From Sinomonas terrae (GTDB taxonomy: Bacteria; Actinomycetota; Actinomycetes; Actinomycetales; Micrococcaceae), in NCBI RefSeq assembly GCF_022539255.1, contig NZ_JAKZBV010000001.1, positions 3,286,001 through 3,350,000 of the forward strand: a stretch of 64,000 nt of DNA, written 5' to 3'. Below the pieces are notes generated by a model. It ran no database searches. It saw only the letters and a program-made list of their open reading frames with translations, and was not told the origin of the DNA. Both the position numbers and the translations under genes were made by a program. Shown in pieces: positions 34,543 through 42,555 of the stretch (position 1 is its first letter; every line of letters begins with the position of its first letter).

Positions 34543-35409
34543 TTACTTGACCGCGCCGCCGAGCGCGCCGGCCGCGATGTACTTCTGCGCGAGAACGAGC
34601 AGCACCCCGGCCGGGATGGACGCGATCACGGCCGTTGCCATGACCGGGCCCCACTCGGAGACGTTGGCGCCGAGGTAGTTGTAGATGCCCAGGGTGATGG
34701 GGCGGACGTCCGGGGTGCTGGTCAGCGTCAGGGCGAAGAGGAAGTCGCCCCACGCCCCGAGGAAGGTGAACAGCGCCGCCGTGATGATCGCGTTCTTGCT
34801 GATGGGCAGGACGATCGAGACGAACGCGCGGAAGTTGTTCGCGCCGTCGACCAGCGCCGCCTCGACGAGGGTCGCCGGGATCGACGTCATGAATGCGCGC
34901 ATCAACAGGATCGAGAACGGGATCTGCGCCGCGCTGTCCGCGAGGATCAGGCCGAGGTACGAGTTCAGCAGGCCGAGGTTGTTGAAGAGCGTGTAAAGCG
35001 CGTTCGCGATGACGATCGTGGGGATCATCTGCGTGATGAGCAGGACGAACACGAATCCCGTCATCCCCTTCATCTTGAAGCGGGCCAGCCCGTACGCCGC
35101 CGGCGTGGCAACCGCGAGGGTCAGCACGACGGTGCTCACCGAGACGATGAGGCTCGTGACGAGGTTCCCGCCCTGCTGCGCGAGGGCCGTCTGGTAGCCG
35201 GCGAACGTGGGATGGATCGGGAACCAGTCCGTGTTCACGGCGCCTGAGTTCGCCTGCAGGCTGCTGTTGATCATCCAGTAGACCGGGAAGACCATGATGG
35301 CCAGAAAGATGATCCCCAGCACCGTCATGGGCCATTTCCTCGAGGGCCGGTTGCGGTCCTTCCGTACGGCGCTCGGCGCGAGGATCACCTGCTGTGTGGC
35401 CGTCGTCAT
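34543..35409 (-). CDS. ABC sugar transporter permease, MalG-like
   Basis: 288 aa, six helices. The EAA loop that docks the ATPase reads EAALVDGANNFRAFVSIVLPISK. N-terminus cytosolic. Its ATG overlaps the stop of the upstream permease (ATGA). No ATPase is encoded in the operon, so a shared one (MsiK-type) encoded elsewhere must drive it, as is common for actinobacterial sugar importers. Confidence 0.92.
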   Translation of the reverse strand: MTTATQQVILAPSAVRKDRNRPSRKWPMTVLGIIFLAIMVFPVYWMINSSLQANSGAVNTDWFPIHPTFAGYQTALAQQGGNLVTSLIVSVSTVVLTLAVATPAAYGLARFKMKGMTGFVFVLLITQMIPTIVIANALYTLFNNLGLLNSYLGLILADSAAQIPFSILLMRAFMTSIPATLVEAALVDGANNFRAFVSIVLPISKNAIITAALFTFLGAWGDFLFALTLTSTPDVRPITLGIYNYLGANVSEWGPVMATAVIASIPAGVLLVLAQKYIAAGALGGAVK

Positions 35410-36377
35410 TCGTCGACCTCCTTACGGGTCATCGAGAGGTACACCAGGGCGAAGACGAGCGAGACCGCGATCAGCACGTTGCTCACGGCGGCGCCCTGGC
35501 CGAACAGGAACTGCACGAACGAGTTCTGGTAGGCCCACGTCGCGAGCGTCTGGGTCGAGTTCGCCGGTCCCCCGCCCGTGAGGCCGAGGATGATGTCCAC
35601 CACCTTGAGCGTGTAGACCACGCCGAGGACGACGACGACGCCCACCACCGAGCGGATGCTCGGCCACGTGATGTGCCAGAAGGCCTTCCACCCGACCGCG
35701 CCGTCCAGCGACGCCGCCTCGTAGAGCTCCTCCGGCACGGCCTGAAGGCCGCTGTACAGGATGGTCGTGTTGAACGGGATGCCCAGCCAGATGTTCACGC
35801 CGATCACGGCGACCAGCGCGAGGCTCGGGCTCACGAGCCACGGCACCGGGCTGACGCCGAAGAGGCCGAGGAACTGGTTGAGCGCTCCCGAGCCCTGGTC
35901 CAGGATCCACTTCCACACCGCCGCGGAGGCGATGAGCGGGAGCAGCCACGGCAGGAGCAGGAGCGAGCGGAGGAACCCGCCGAGCGGGAAGCGCCGCTTG
36001 AAGAACAGCGCCAGCGCGAGGCCGATCGCGAACTGGCACACGATCGAACCGACCGTGAACAGCGCGGTGTTGATCACCGTCGTCGTGAACAACGGACTCG
36101 TGAAGACGGTGACGTAGTTCGCGAAGCCGACCCACGGCGCCTCGCCCGTGTAGAAGGTGGTGGTCGTGTAGTTCTGCAGCGACATCATCACGTTCTGCAC
36201 GATCGGATAGCCGAAGAAGATCAGCACGAAGAGGACGGCCGGTGCGACGAAGAGCCATCTGGCCACGTAGCGGCCAAAGCGGGGCCTGCGCCGCGGCGCA
36301 ACCGGGCCGCTCGCCGTCGGGCGCTGGCGCCGGTCAAGGCGACCCTTCACCGAGGTCATGTCACTCACTGAGGTCAT
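35406..36377 (-). CDS. ABC sugar transporter permease, MalF-like
   Basis: 323 aa with six to seven helices, EAA loop EAASLDGAVGWKAFWHITWPSIRS. The ATG at 36377 (MTSVSDMTSV) has AAAGGAGC 5 nt before it, which rules out the longer frame to 36503. A basic leader (RRQRPTASGPVAPRRRPR) is cytosolic. Paired with the MalG-like permease by a 4-nt overlap. Confidence 0.92.
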   Translation of the reverse strand: MTSVSDMTSVKGRLDRRQRPTASGPVAPRRRPRFGRYVARWLFVAPAVLFVLIFFGYPIVQNVMMSLQNYTTTTFYTGEAPWVGFANYVTVFTSPLFTTTVINTALFTVGSIVCQFAIGLALALFFKRRFPLGGFLRSLLLLPWLLPLIASAAVWKWILDQGSGALNQFLGLFGVSPVPWLVSPSLALVAVIGVNIWLGIPFNTTILYSGLQAVPEELYEAASLDGAVGWKAFWHITWPSIRSVVGVVVVLGVVYTLKVVDIILGLTGGGPANSTQTLATWAYQNSFVQFLFGQGAAVSNVLIAVSLVFALVYLSMTRKEVDE

Positions 36378-36438
36378 GTCACGCTCCTTTGCGGATCGGA
36401 TGCCGGGGGCGGGCTGGGCCGCCCCCCGGCTGACCGGT

Positions 36439-37656
36439 CTACTTGTTCTGCGCCTGCGCCTGCTGGAGGGCGTCCGACGGCGATGCCTTGCCCGTGAGGG
36501 CATCCTGGACTGCGGTGTAGATGGCGGTCGCGGCCGTGGGCCACTTCGGGCCGAGTTCAGCCGTGCGGGCGCGAGCCGTCTTCACGGTCTCGACGAAGGA
36601 TGCAACCTGTGGGTGGCTCTTCGCCCAGTCCGCGGCGGCCGATTCCTGAGCTGGCACGTTGCCGGAGATCTCTGCGTCCTTCACCTGCATCGCGGGAGTG
36701 TTGATGCACTGGACGAACTTCGCGGCCAGGCCCATCTTCGTCTTGTCGCCAGTCTGCGGGACGTTGAAGGTCTCGCCGCCGAGCGGGGAGACGATCTGCT
36801 GGTCGGCCGTGCGGGTGGGGATCGGCACGCTCGCGAAGTTCAGGCCCTTCGTGGCGTTGAGATGGGGAAGCTGCCACGGGCCGTTGATCATCATGGCGGC
36901 CTTGCCGGCCATGAACTGGTTGTTCACGTCCTGCTGGCTCCACGTCACCGAACTCTTCGACATCGAGCCGTCGTTCTGCAGGGCGACGTCGAACTGCAGG
37001 GCCTGCTGGGCGGCCGGGCTGTTGATGTTCTTCTCGTCGCCGCCGTTCGTCCAGAAGAACGGCAGGAACTGCCACGTGCCCTCGTAGGTGTTGATGTTGC
37101 TCATCGCGAAGCCGTAGACGCCCTTGCTCGGGTCTGTCAGCTTGGCCGCGTCAGCCTTGAGCTCGTCCCACGACTTGGGCGGCGTGAGGCCCGCGGCCTT
37201 GAGCATGTCAACGTTGTAGTACAACGCAATCGAGTTGATCACGGGAGCCAGGCCGTACAGTTCGCCGTTGTAGGTGCCAGCGTTGACGACGCCGGGAACG
37301 TCGCCGGCCGGTGCACTCACACCGAAGTTTTTGAGCGGCGCGAGCGCGCCGGTCGAGGCGATCTGCTGCACGTCCGGGTTGTCGAGCATCAGGACGTCGG
37401 GCAGGGTCCTCGACGAGGCCTGCTGCAGCACCTTGGCGATCAGCGCCGCACCGGCCACGTGCACCGGGTTGATGTTCGCGCCGATCTGCTGGCCGCAGTC
37501 CTTGTAGAGCGGATCATAGGTGCTGGTGTAGTAGTCCTCGATCGTCAGCGTCTGCTTCCCACCAGAGGCGGAGGTTGATCCCGACGAGCAGGCCGCCAGG
37601 GCGAGCGCGAGGGAGGCCGCTCCGGCGAGCGCCGCGACTACGCGTGAATTCTTCAC
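36439..37656 (-). CDS. ABC sugar-binding lipoprotein
   Basis: 405 aa. Lipobox LALAAC (Cys23), then the fold of family-1 extracellular solute-binding proteins: DVLMLDNPDVQQIA, GTYNGELYGLAP, WDELKADAAKL, MAGKAAMMINGPWQ (a hallmark). It captures the substrate outside and hands it to the two permeases. RBS AAAGGAGC upstream. First gene of the operon 37656 to 30513; its promoter region carries the LacI operator at 37746-37772. The ligand is probably an arabinofuranose-containing or related oligosaccharide judging from GH127; not proven. Confidence 0.92.
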   Translation of the reverse strand: MKNSRVVAALAGAASLALALAACSSGSTSASGGKQTLTIEDYYTSTYDPLYKDCGQQIGANINPVHVAGAALIAKVLQQASSRTLPDVLMLDNPDVQQIASTGALAPLKNFGVSAPAGDVPGVVNAGTYNGELYGLAPVINSIALYYNVDMLKAAGLTPPKSWDELKADAAKLTDPSKGVYGFAMSNINTYEGTWQFLPFFWTNGGDEKNINSPAAQQALQFDVALQNDGSMSKSSVTWSQQDVNNQFMAGKAAMMINGPWQLPHLNATKGLNFASVPIPTRTADQQIVSPLGGETFNVPQTGDKTKMGLAAKFVQCINTPAMQVKDAEISGNVPAQESAAADWAKSHPQVASFVETVKTARARTAELGPKWPTAATAIYTAVQDALTGKASPSDALQQAQAQNK

Positions 37657-37745
37657 AGAAAAGCTCCTTTGCTTCTTGGGGAAGGTCCCATCTGAGGTAT
37701 GAGTTCGGAGGTGCGAGGCGGTTTGTTGGTTGTCGGTTTTGCATG

Positions 37746-37772
37746 TCGATGCGTATCGATGATGCGCATCGA
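37746..37772. promoter_or_regulatory. Composite LacI operator before the sugar operon
   Basis: Two half-overlapping near-palindromes with central CG: TCGATGCGTATCGA (37746-37759) and ATGATGCGCATCGA (37759-37772), centres 13 bp apart. The same arrangement occurs at 38859-38885 before lacI. It sits about 100 bp upstream of the binding-protein ATG. LacI-family sites with a central CG are standard. Confidence 0.8.
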
Positions 37773-37812
37773 TTGGTGCTGTAGTGGGACTGGTTGGAGG
37801 GGTTGGGTTCTG

Positions 37813-38838
37813 TCAGCGCTTGGGGCGCTGGCTCAAGGTGCTCTTCCGCCTCTTGAGGACGGGGCGGACGAGCTCCACGGCCTCGTGGGGCCTGGACGTG
37901 GGGTCGGTGAGGTCACGGACGATCATGTTGACGACTCGCCGGGAGACCTCGTCGGGTTCGAAGCCGATGGTGGTCAGCGGGATGTGCTGCCGCTCGGCAA
38001 GGCTGTCGGAGCAGTTGACGACGACGGAGACGTCCTTCCCGAGGACGAGGCCCAGGTTGTTGAGGGCTTCCACGAGGAGATCTTGGTTGGCGGCGTCCGG
38101 GGCGATGAAGGCGGGGATGCCCTTCGTCTGCTCGAGCGCCTTGGCGACGGCCTTCTCCATGCCGGAGATCGTGATGCGGCCCGGTGCGTGGAGGACCTTG
38201 AGGCCTGCAGCCGCGGCCGCCCTGTCGACGCCGCGGTGGAACCGCTTGACGTAGTTCATCGCGTGGCGTCGGACGACGGCGTCCTGCCAGTTCACGAGCG
38301 TCACCGTCTCGTGGCCCACCTGTGCGAGTTCCTCGACGCACAGCTGCCCGGCGAGCTCGAAATCGGCGTCGATGCACTGGAGGCCCTCGTGCCTGTCGGG
38401 GATGCCGATCAGGACGCTCGGGACGGGGAGGTTGCGGATGACGGGGACGCGGGCGTCGTCGCCCTCGACCTGCATGATGATCAGCCCGTCGACCAGCTGC
38501 TGGCCCACCACCCGCTCGAGGCCGGCGGGGCCTTCGTCGTCGGTGACGAGGAGGATGTCGTAGTCGCTCTGCCGTGCAGTGGTGGCGATGACCGAGATGA
38601 ACCCCATCATGGATCCCCTGTGCAGGTCCGGCACGAACGGGATCGCGAGGCCGATGACCTGGCTGCGGCGGCTGGCGAGCGCCCTCGCGCCGGCGTTCGG
38701 CTGGAACGCGAGCTGGGCCATGGCGTCCTCGACGCGCTTGCGGGTCTTCTCCGAGATGGGCCGCCGGCCGCTCATGACGTACGAGACGGTGCTCTGCGAG
38801 ACGCCCGCGAGACGGGCCACGTCCTTGCTGGTCGGCAT
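37813..38838 (-). CDS. LacI-family transcriptional regulator of the sugar operon
   Basis: 341 aa. Helix-turn-helix and hinge: TSKDVARLAGVSQSTVSYVMSG ... RPISEKTRKRV, with LAFQPNAGARALASRRSQ following. Residues from 60 form the periplasmic-binding-protein-like sensor domain (VIGLAIPFVPD start). The ATG at 38838 follows AGGAGG; longer frames to 39156 are not needed. It lies upstream of the operon on the same strand and is preceded by the same operator as the operon, so it most likely represses both and is released by the sugar. Note that its 3' end is 22 bp from the operator-containing intergenic region. Confidence 0.93.
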   Translation of the reverse strand: MPTSKDVARLAGVSQSTVSYVMSGRRPISEKTRKRVEDAMAQLAFQPNAGARALASRRSQVIGLAIPFVPDLHRGSMMGFISVIATTARQSDYDILLVTDDEGPAGLERVVGQQLVDGLIIMQVEGDDARVPVIRNLPVPSVLIGIPDRHEGLQCIDADFELAGQLCVEELAQVGHETVTLVNWQDAVVRRHAMNYVKRFHRGVDRAAAAAGLKVLHAPGRITISGMEKAVAKALEQTKGIPAFIAPDAANQDLLVEALNNLGLVLGKDVSVVVNCSDSLAERQHIPLTTIGFEPDEVSRRVVNMIVRDLTDPTSRPHEAVELVRPVLKRRKSTLSQRPKR

Positions 38839-38858
38839 CGGCCACCTCCTCGTGCTCG

Positions 38859-38885
38859 TCGAACCGTATCGTCGATGCGTATCGA
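38859..38885. promoter_or_regulatory. Composite LacI operator before lacI
   Basis: TCGAACCGTATCGT (38859-38872) and TCGATGCGTATCGA (38872-38885), centres 13 bp apart; the second is identical to the site at 37746. It lies 21-47 bp upstream of the lacI ATG, so autoregulation is likely. Confidence 0.8.
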
Positions 38886-39112
38886 GAACGAGTATGGCAT
38901 GGGTCACATCGGCAGGGCAAGGGCTCACGCGAGCCAAGCGCCAGACAACGACCACCCCGAGAACTAAGCCCTGAGGTCGCCCCGCAGCGGAATGGCACGC
39001 CGACATCCAGAATGCCCTGCGGATCCATGGCATTCTTGACCGCGGTGCATTACCGCCTTTGCGGTCCAAACAGACGGGGCGGAGCACCCCGCTTCTGGGG
39101 ACTGAACGCGAC

Positions 39113-39152
39113 TCCCAATGCGATCGGCCGGGTCCCAACGCGATCGGCCGGG
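39113..39152. repeat. Twin 20-bp direct repeat TCCCAA(T/C)GCGATCGGCCGGG
   Basis: Two adjacent 20-bp copies (39113-39132, 39133-39152) with one mismatch. They lie between lacI and the HelD-like remnant. The rest of 38886-39232 has no gene; 39030-39070 carries a short inverted repeat (ACCGCGGTGCATTACCGCC...GCGGT). Confidence 0.6.
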
Positions 39153-39232
39153 CCAAGACGACGCGGAGCCTTCGGTGTTGCCAACAAGATCCGCTTGCAC
39201 TTCAGCCACGGAAGCAACTAAAGATTGACTGT

Positions 39233-40552
39233 CTACGGTTTATCCGGGAGCGTGGCAATTTCTTCGTAGAGCCGCTCAATTACTGCAGGGATGAGTCGGG
39301 GCGCAACGCTCTGCGCCAGCTCCTCACGGTAGTGCTTGACCCAAACTTCAACAATTGATTGAAGATTTGAAGGCAGGGAGCTGAAGGGCTCACTTGGCCT
39401 TGGCCCTCCAGCTGGCGCGACAGCCGCAGTCAATGCAACTGCCGCCGAAATAGCCCCGTCAAGGGCGTGGGGTACCGCGGGCATCGGAATCGAAAACGGA
39501 TCGATCAGGGGTGGCGGCTCCACCTGAGCTTCACTCACGAGCGGTGAATGGAAATCCATTTCATTCTCAGCCGTTCTCGACAACGCTGCCGGCGGAATGA
39601 GCTCTTGGAAGAGGCGCGGCACGTTTCCTTCTGGAATAACAATGTCCAGCATCGTGGTCGTCCGCGTGAGCGCTATGTAGAGAAGCCTCATCCCATGAGG
39701 CATTTCGGCGATGCGCTGGGGGTCAACAACGATGACCGCATCAAACTCCAAGCCCTTTGCATCTTCAGGGGCGACCAGATTGATCGCGCCCGAGAGCTCA
39801 CCGGAGCTTGATTCAGCCCACTTGAGTCCTTGCTGGTCAAATGCGATACGGAGATCCTCCCAGCGGTCGGGGTGGGCGATGACGCCGACGAAATAGCCCT
39901 TACTACGGTCAATAACTGCTTTCGCAACCGCGCAACTGAACTGATCTTCAGCCACTATTGTCCAGATCGGTTCCTGGTCCACATCACGCAGGACCAATGG
40001 CGCTTCTACCTTGGGCGCGGCTTCGGCGAGAACCGGGAGGGCGAGATTGAAGGCCTGGCGGGGAACACGATAACCATGCTCAAGTCTGGTCTCCTGGGAT
40101 GGGAGCCCCATCATTAGGGCCTTTTCCACTGAGTCCCATGAGTCGCGAGCATGCGGACCAGTCGATTGGGCAATGTCGCCGACGACGGTCATAGACCCGC
40201 TGCGCGAGCGAGCGCGCAACGCGAGCAACTCCATGTGCGAAAGATCCTGCGCTTCATCGACGACAATGTGCTCGTATTTCTGCGGCACCCCTCGCATCAG
40301 CGTCTGGGCGAGATCCACCACTGCCAAGTCCGCTTTGGTCCACGGCTCGTCTGCCATCCGAGCGACCATCGGACGATACAGGAGGTCCAACTCGCCTTCA
40401 TCAAACCCCTTATTGGCTTTAATCAGTCGATCGCGGGAGCCGTACAGCTCCCGCACGAACTGCGCGGGGGTCAGCTGGGGCCACATACGCTCCAGGGCCC
40501 CTTCGATCGAGCTCGCGTCCAGCACGTTCTGCCCCCCGTCGCCATACCGCAC
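39233..40552 (-). pseudogene. C-terminal part of a HelD/UvrD-like superfamily 1 helicase
   Basis: 439-aa frame. It has motif II-like IVVDEAQDLSHMELLAL, GSMTVVGDIAQST, motif V-like LVAPEDAKGLEFDAVIVVDP and motif VI-like LLYIALTRTTTMLDIV, in the HelD manner. The Walker A and whole N-terminal half are missing: a stop codon precedes the GTG at 40552 in frame. HelD proteins, which free stalled RNA polymerase, have about 700 residues. The remaining frame is intact and could in theory yield a stable fragment, but no ATP-binding loop remains. Truncation coincides with the twin repeat downstream at 39113 and a change of composition. Confidence 0.75.
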
Positions 40553-40860
40553 AAGCCTCGATCGCTATCCGCTCGCCACCGCTGGCAGCCCTTGCGGCAA
40601 CAAGTACCAGCCGTCACAAGAGCATCTGCGCGAGCAGCACGTCCGTCAGCGGCAGGTCCATCCACGCACCAAAATTCTGATGCGCAGAAAGTGCTTGAAA
40701 GCTCAAGGAAGCAACCTCTACCATCGTCTAAGCGATATTGGAACGTGGAGTTCTATTATCGAACGCGCTAACGAGGGCGCGTCAGTCACAACGATGTGAA
40801 ACGAGGGAAACCCATGGCTCTTCCGGTCCCCGCAGCCGCCCGAGCGGAGAACCGCCTCCG

Positions 40861-42333
40861 GTGAGCACCGCACCCACCGCAGTCTCCGCGCGCAGCATCA
40901 ATGCTCGACTCGACCGCCTCCAGGTTTGGTCGCTCTCCCCGTCCTTCATCGCCATCATCGGACTGGGGTTCCTGTTCACCTTCTACGACATCTTCGACAT
41001 CAACGTCTCTTTCATCCAGACGTGCGTAAGCCTCCAGAAAGGCTGCACGCCCGAGACCGCGCTCGACGCCCTGCCTCTTCCCGTAGTGCTCAACCTCGCG
41101 GGCTACGTGGTCGGGACGCTCGTCCTCAGCCCGGTCGCCGACCGCATCGGACGCCGCAACATGCTGCTGTTCACGATGCTCATCACCGGCCTCGGCTCCC
41201 TGTACACGGCGTTCTCAACCGACTACCTGAACTTCACCATCTCCCGCATCGTGACGGGCATCGGCATCGGCGCCGACCTCGCGATCGTCAACACCTACAT
41301 CAGCGAGGTGGCGCCGAGGCGTTCTCGCGCGAAATTCACCACGGTCATCTTCATCATGTCCGCGCTCGGCGCGTTCTTCGGCATCTGGCTCGGCCTCTGG
41401 CTCACCACGCCAGCGACGCCGTGGCCGCTCGGCCTCCCGTTCGCCGTCGCCGGCCCCGGGTTCGAAGACGGCTGGCGTTGGATGTACGGCATCGGTGCGA
41501 TTCTCGCCGTGGTCGCGATCCTGCTCCGGTTCGAGCTTCCCGAGTCCGCGAGGTGGCTGGCTCAGCGCGGGCGGCTCCAGGAAGCGGACAAGACCGTCGC
41601 TGAGATGGAGCACCGCGCCCTCCAGAAGGGCCCGCTCCCCGAGCCTGCCGCTGCCGCTACTCTCGAAACGTCCGACGACGCCGGTGCCGCCGCGCGTGCG
41701 GAAGGCGCCAAGCCGTCGTCGTCCGCGCCCTACCGCGAACTGTTCGGGAACCCGTTCTACCTCAAGCGAATCCTCCTGCTGCTGGTGATGTGGTTCATCG
41801 GGTACATCACCGTGTACTCCTTCGCGGCAGGGTTCACGGCCGTGCTCACGTCGCTGCATTACGCTCCGCCCGAGGCGGGCGTCATCGCGGCAGTCGGGAC
41901 CATCGGCTTCGTGGCCGAGGCCGTGATCATGTCCTTCATCGTGGAGAAGCTCGAGCGGCGGGTATGGCTCCCGATCGCGGCGGTCGTGACCCTCGCCGGC
42001 GCGTTCACCGTGGCTCTCGCGGGCACCGACATCCTCATCGCGTTCATCGGTGCAGCACTGATCTTCGCCGGCTTCAACATGTGGGTCTCCCCCACCTACG
42101 CCCTCACCGCCGAACTCTTCCCGACCCGTGCCCGGACCACTGGCTTCGCACTCGTCGACGGCGTGGGCCATATCGGTGGCGGAATCGGCGTCCTCGCGAT
42201 CGCTCCACTCCTGCCGCACCTCTCCGTGCTCTGGGCGCTGCTCCTCATCACCTCCTTCATGGTGGTGTCGGCAGTCATCGTCCAGTTCACGCCGCACACG
42301 CGGAACCGGCACCTGGACCACGTCTCGCCCTAG
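40861..42333 (+). CDS. MFS transporter (metabolite/H+ symporter or sugar-porter type)
   Basis: 490 aa, 12 helices in two halves separated by a loop of about 65 residues. Loop 2-3 carries VADRIGRRN, the MFS signature, and the second half begins LFGNPFYLKRILLLLVMWF. The first half has FYDIFDINVSF, suggesting an acidic pair in helix 1, typical of carboxylate and sugar porters. GTG at 40861 with GGAG 12 nt upstream; a frame exists from 40738 but lacks signals. Stands alone; ended by a strong terminator. Substrate not determined. Confidence 0.88.
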   Translation: MSTAPTAVSARSINARLDRLQVWSLSPSFIAIIGLGFLFTFYDIFDINVSFIQTCVSLQKGCTPETALDALPLPVVLNLAGYVVGTLVLSPVADRIGRRNMLLFTMLITGLGSLYTAFSTDYLNFTISRIVTGIGIGADLAIVNTYISEVAPRRSRAKFTTVIFIMSALGAFFGIWLGLWLTTPATPWPLGLPFAVAGPGFEDGWRWMYGIGAILAVVAILLRFELPESARWLAQRGRLQEADKTVAEMEHRALQKGPLPEPAAAATLETSDDAGAAARAEGAKPSSSAPYRELFGNPFYLKRILLLLVMWFIGYITVYSFAAGFTAVLTSLHYAPPEAGVIAAVGTIGFVAEAVIMSFIVEKLERRVWLPIAAVVTLAGAFTVALAGTDILIAFIGAALIFAGFNMWVSPTYALTAELFPTRARTTGFALVDGVGHIGGGIGVLAIAPLLPHLSVLWALLLITSFMVVSAVIVQFTPHTRNRHLDHVSP

Positions 42334-42376
42334 GACGGCTGGCTCGCCTCTAGATGAGGCATCAGGCAGCGAACGA

Positions 42377-42412
42377 CGACGGCGCGCATCTCCCAAGGGG
42401 TGCGCGCCGTCG
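42377..42412 (+). terminator. Terminator after the MFS gene
   Basis: CGACGGCGCGCA (42377-42388) pairs with TGCGCGCCGTCG (42401-42412), loop of 12 nt with CCC/GGG that may also pair. CTCATTCC follows. Confidence 0.7.
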
Positions 42413-42471
42413 CTCATTCCGTAGTCCTTGCTTCCTGCCCCGGATTCCCTCAGTGGGAAGGATGCATGCAC

Positions 42472-42508
42472 ATCAGTAGTAGAAACTTCACTATTTTTAA
42501 CTACTGAT
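42472..42508. promoter_or_regulatory. Long-spaced dyad upstream of the 728-aa gene
   Basis: ATCAGTAGT (42472-42480) and ACTACTGAT (42500-42508), 9-bp arms 19 nt apart with an A+T-rich centre (CACTATTTTTA). It lies 48-84 bp before the ATG at 42556 and marks a drop in G+C content. Could be an operator or the edge of an imported segment. Confidence 0.45.
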
Positions 42509-42555
42509 CGCACGGACAACGGCTGTGACACTCAGAGGAGCTAGAGGGGAAGCCC

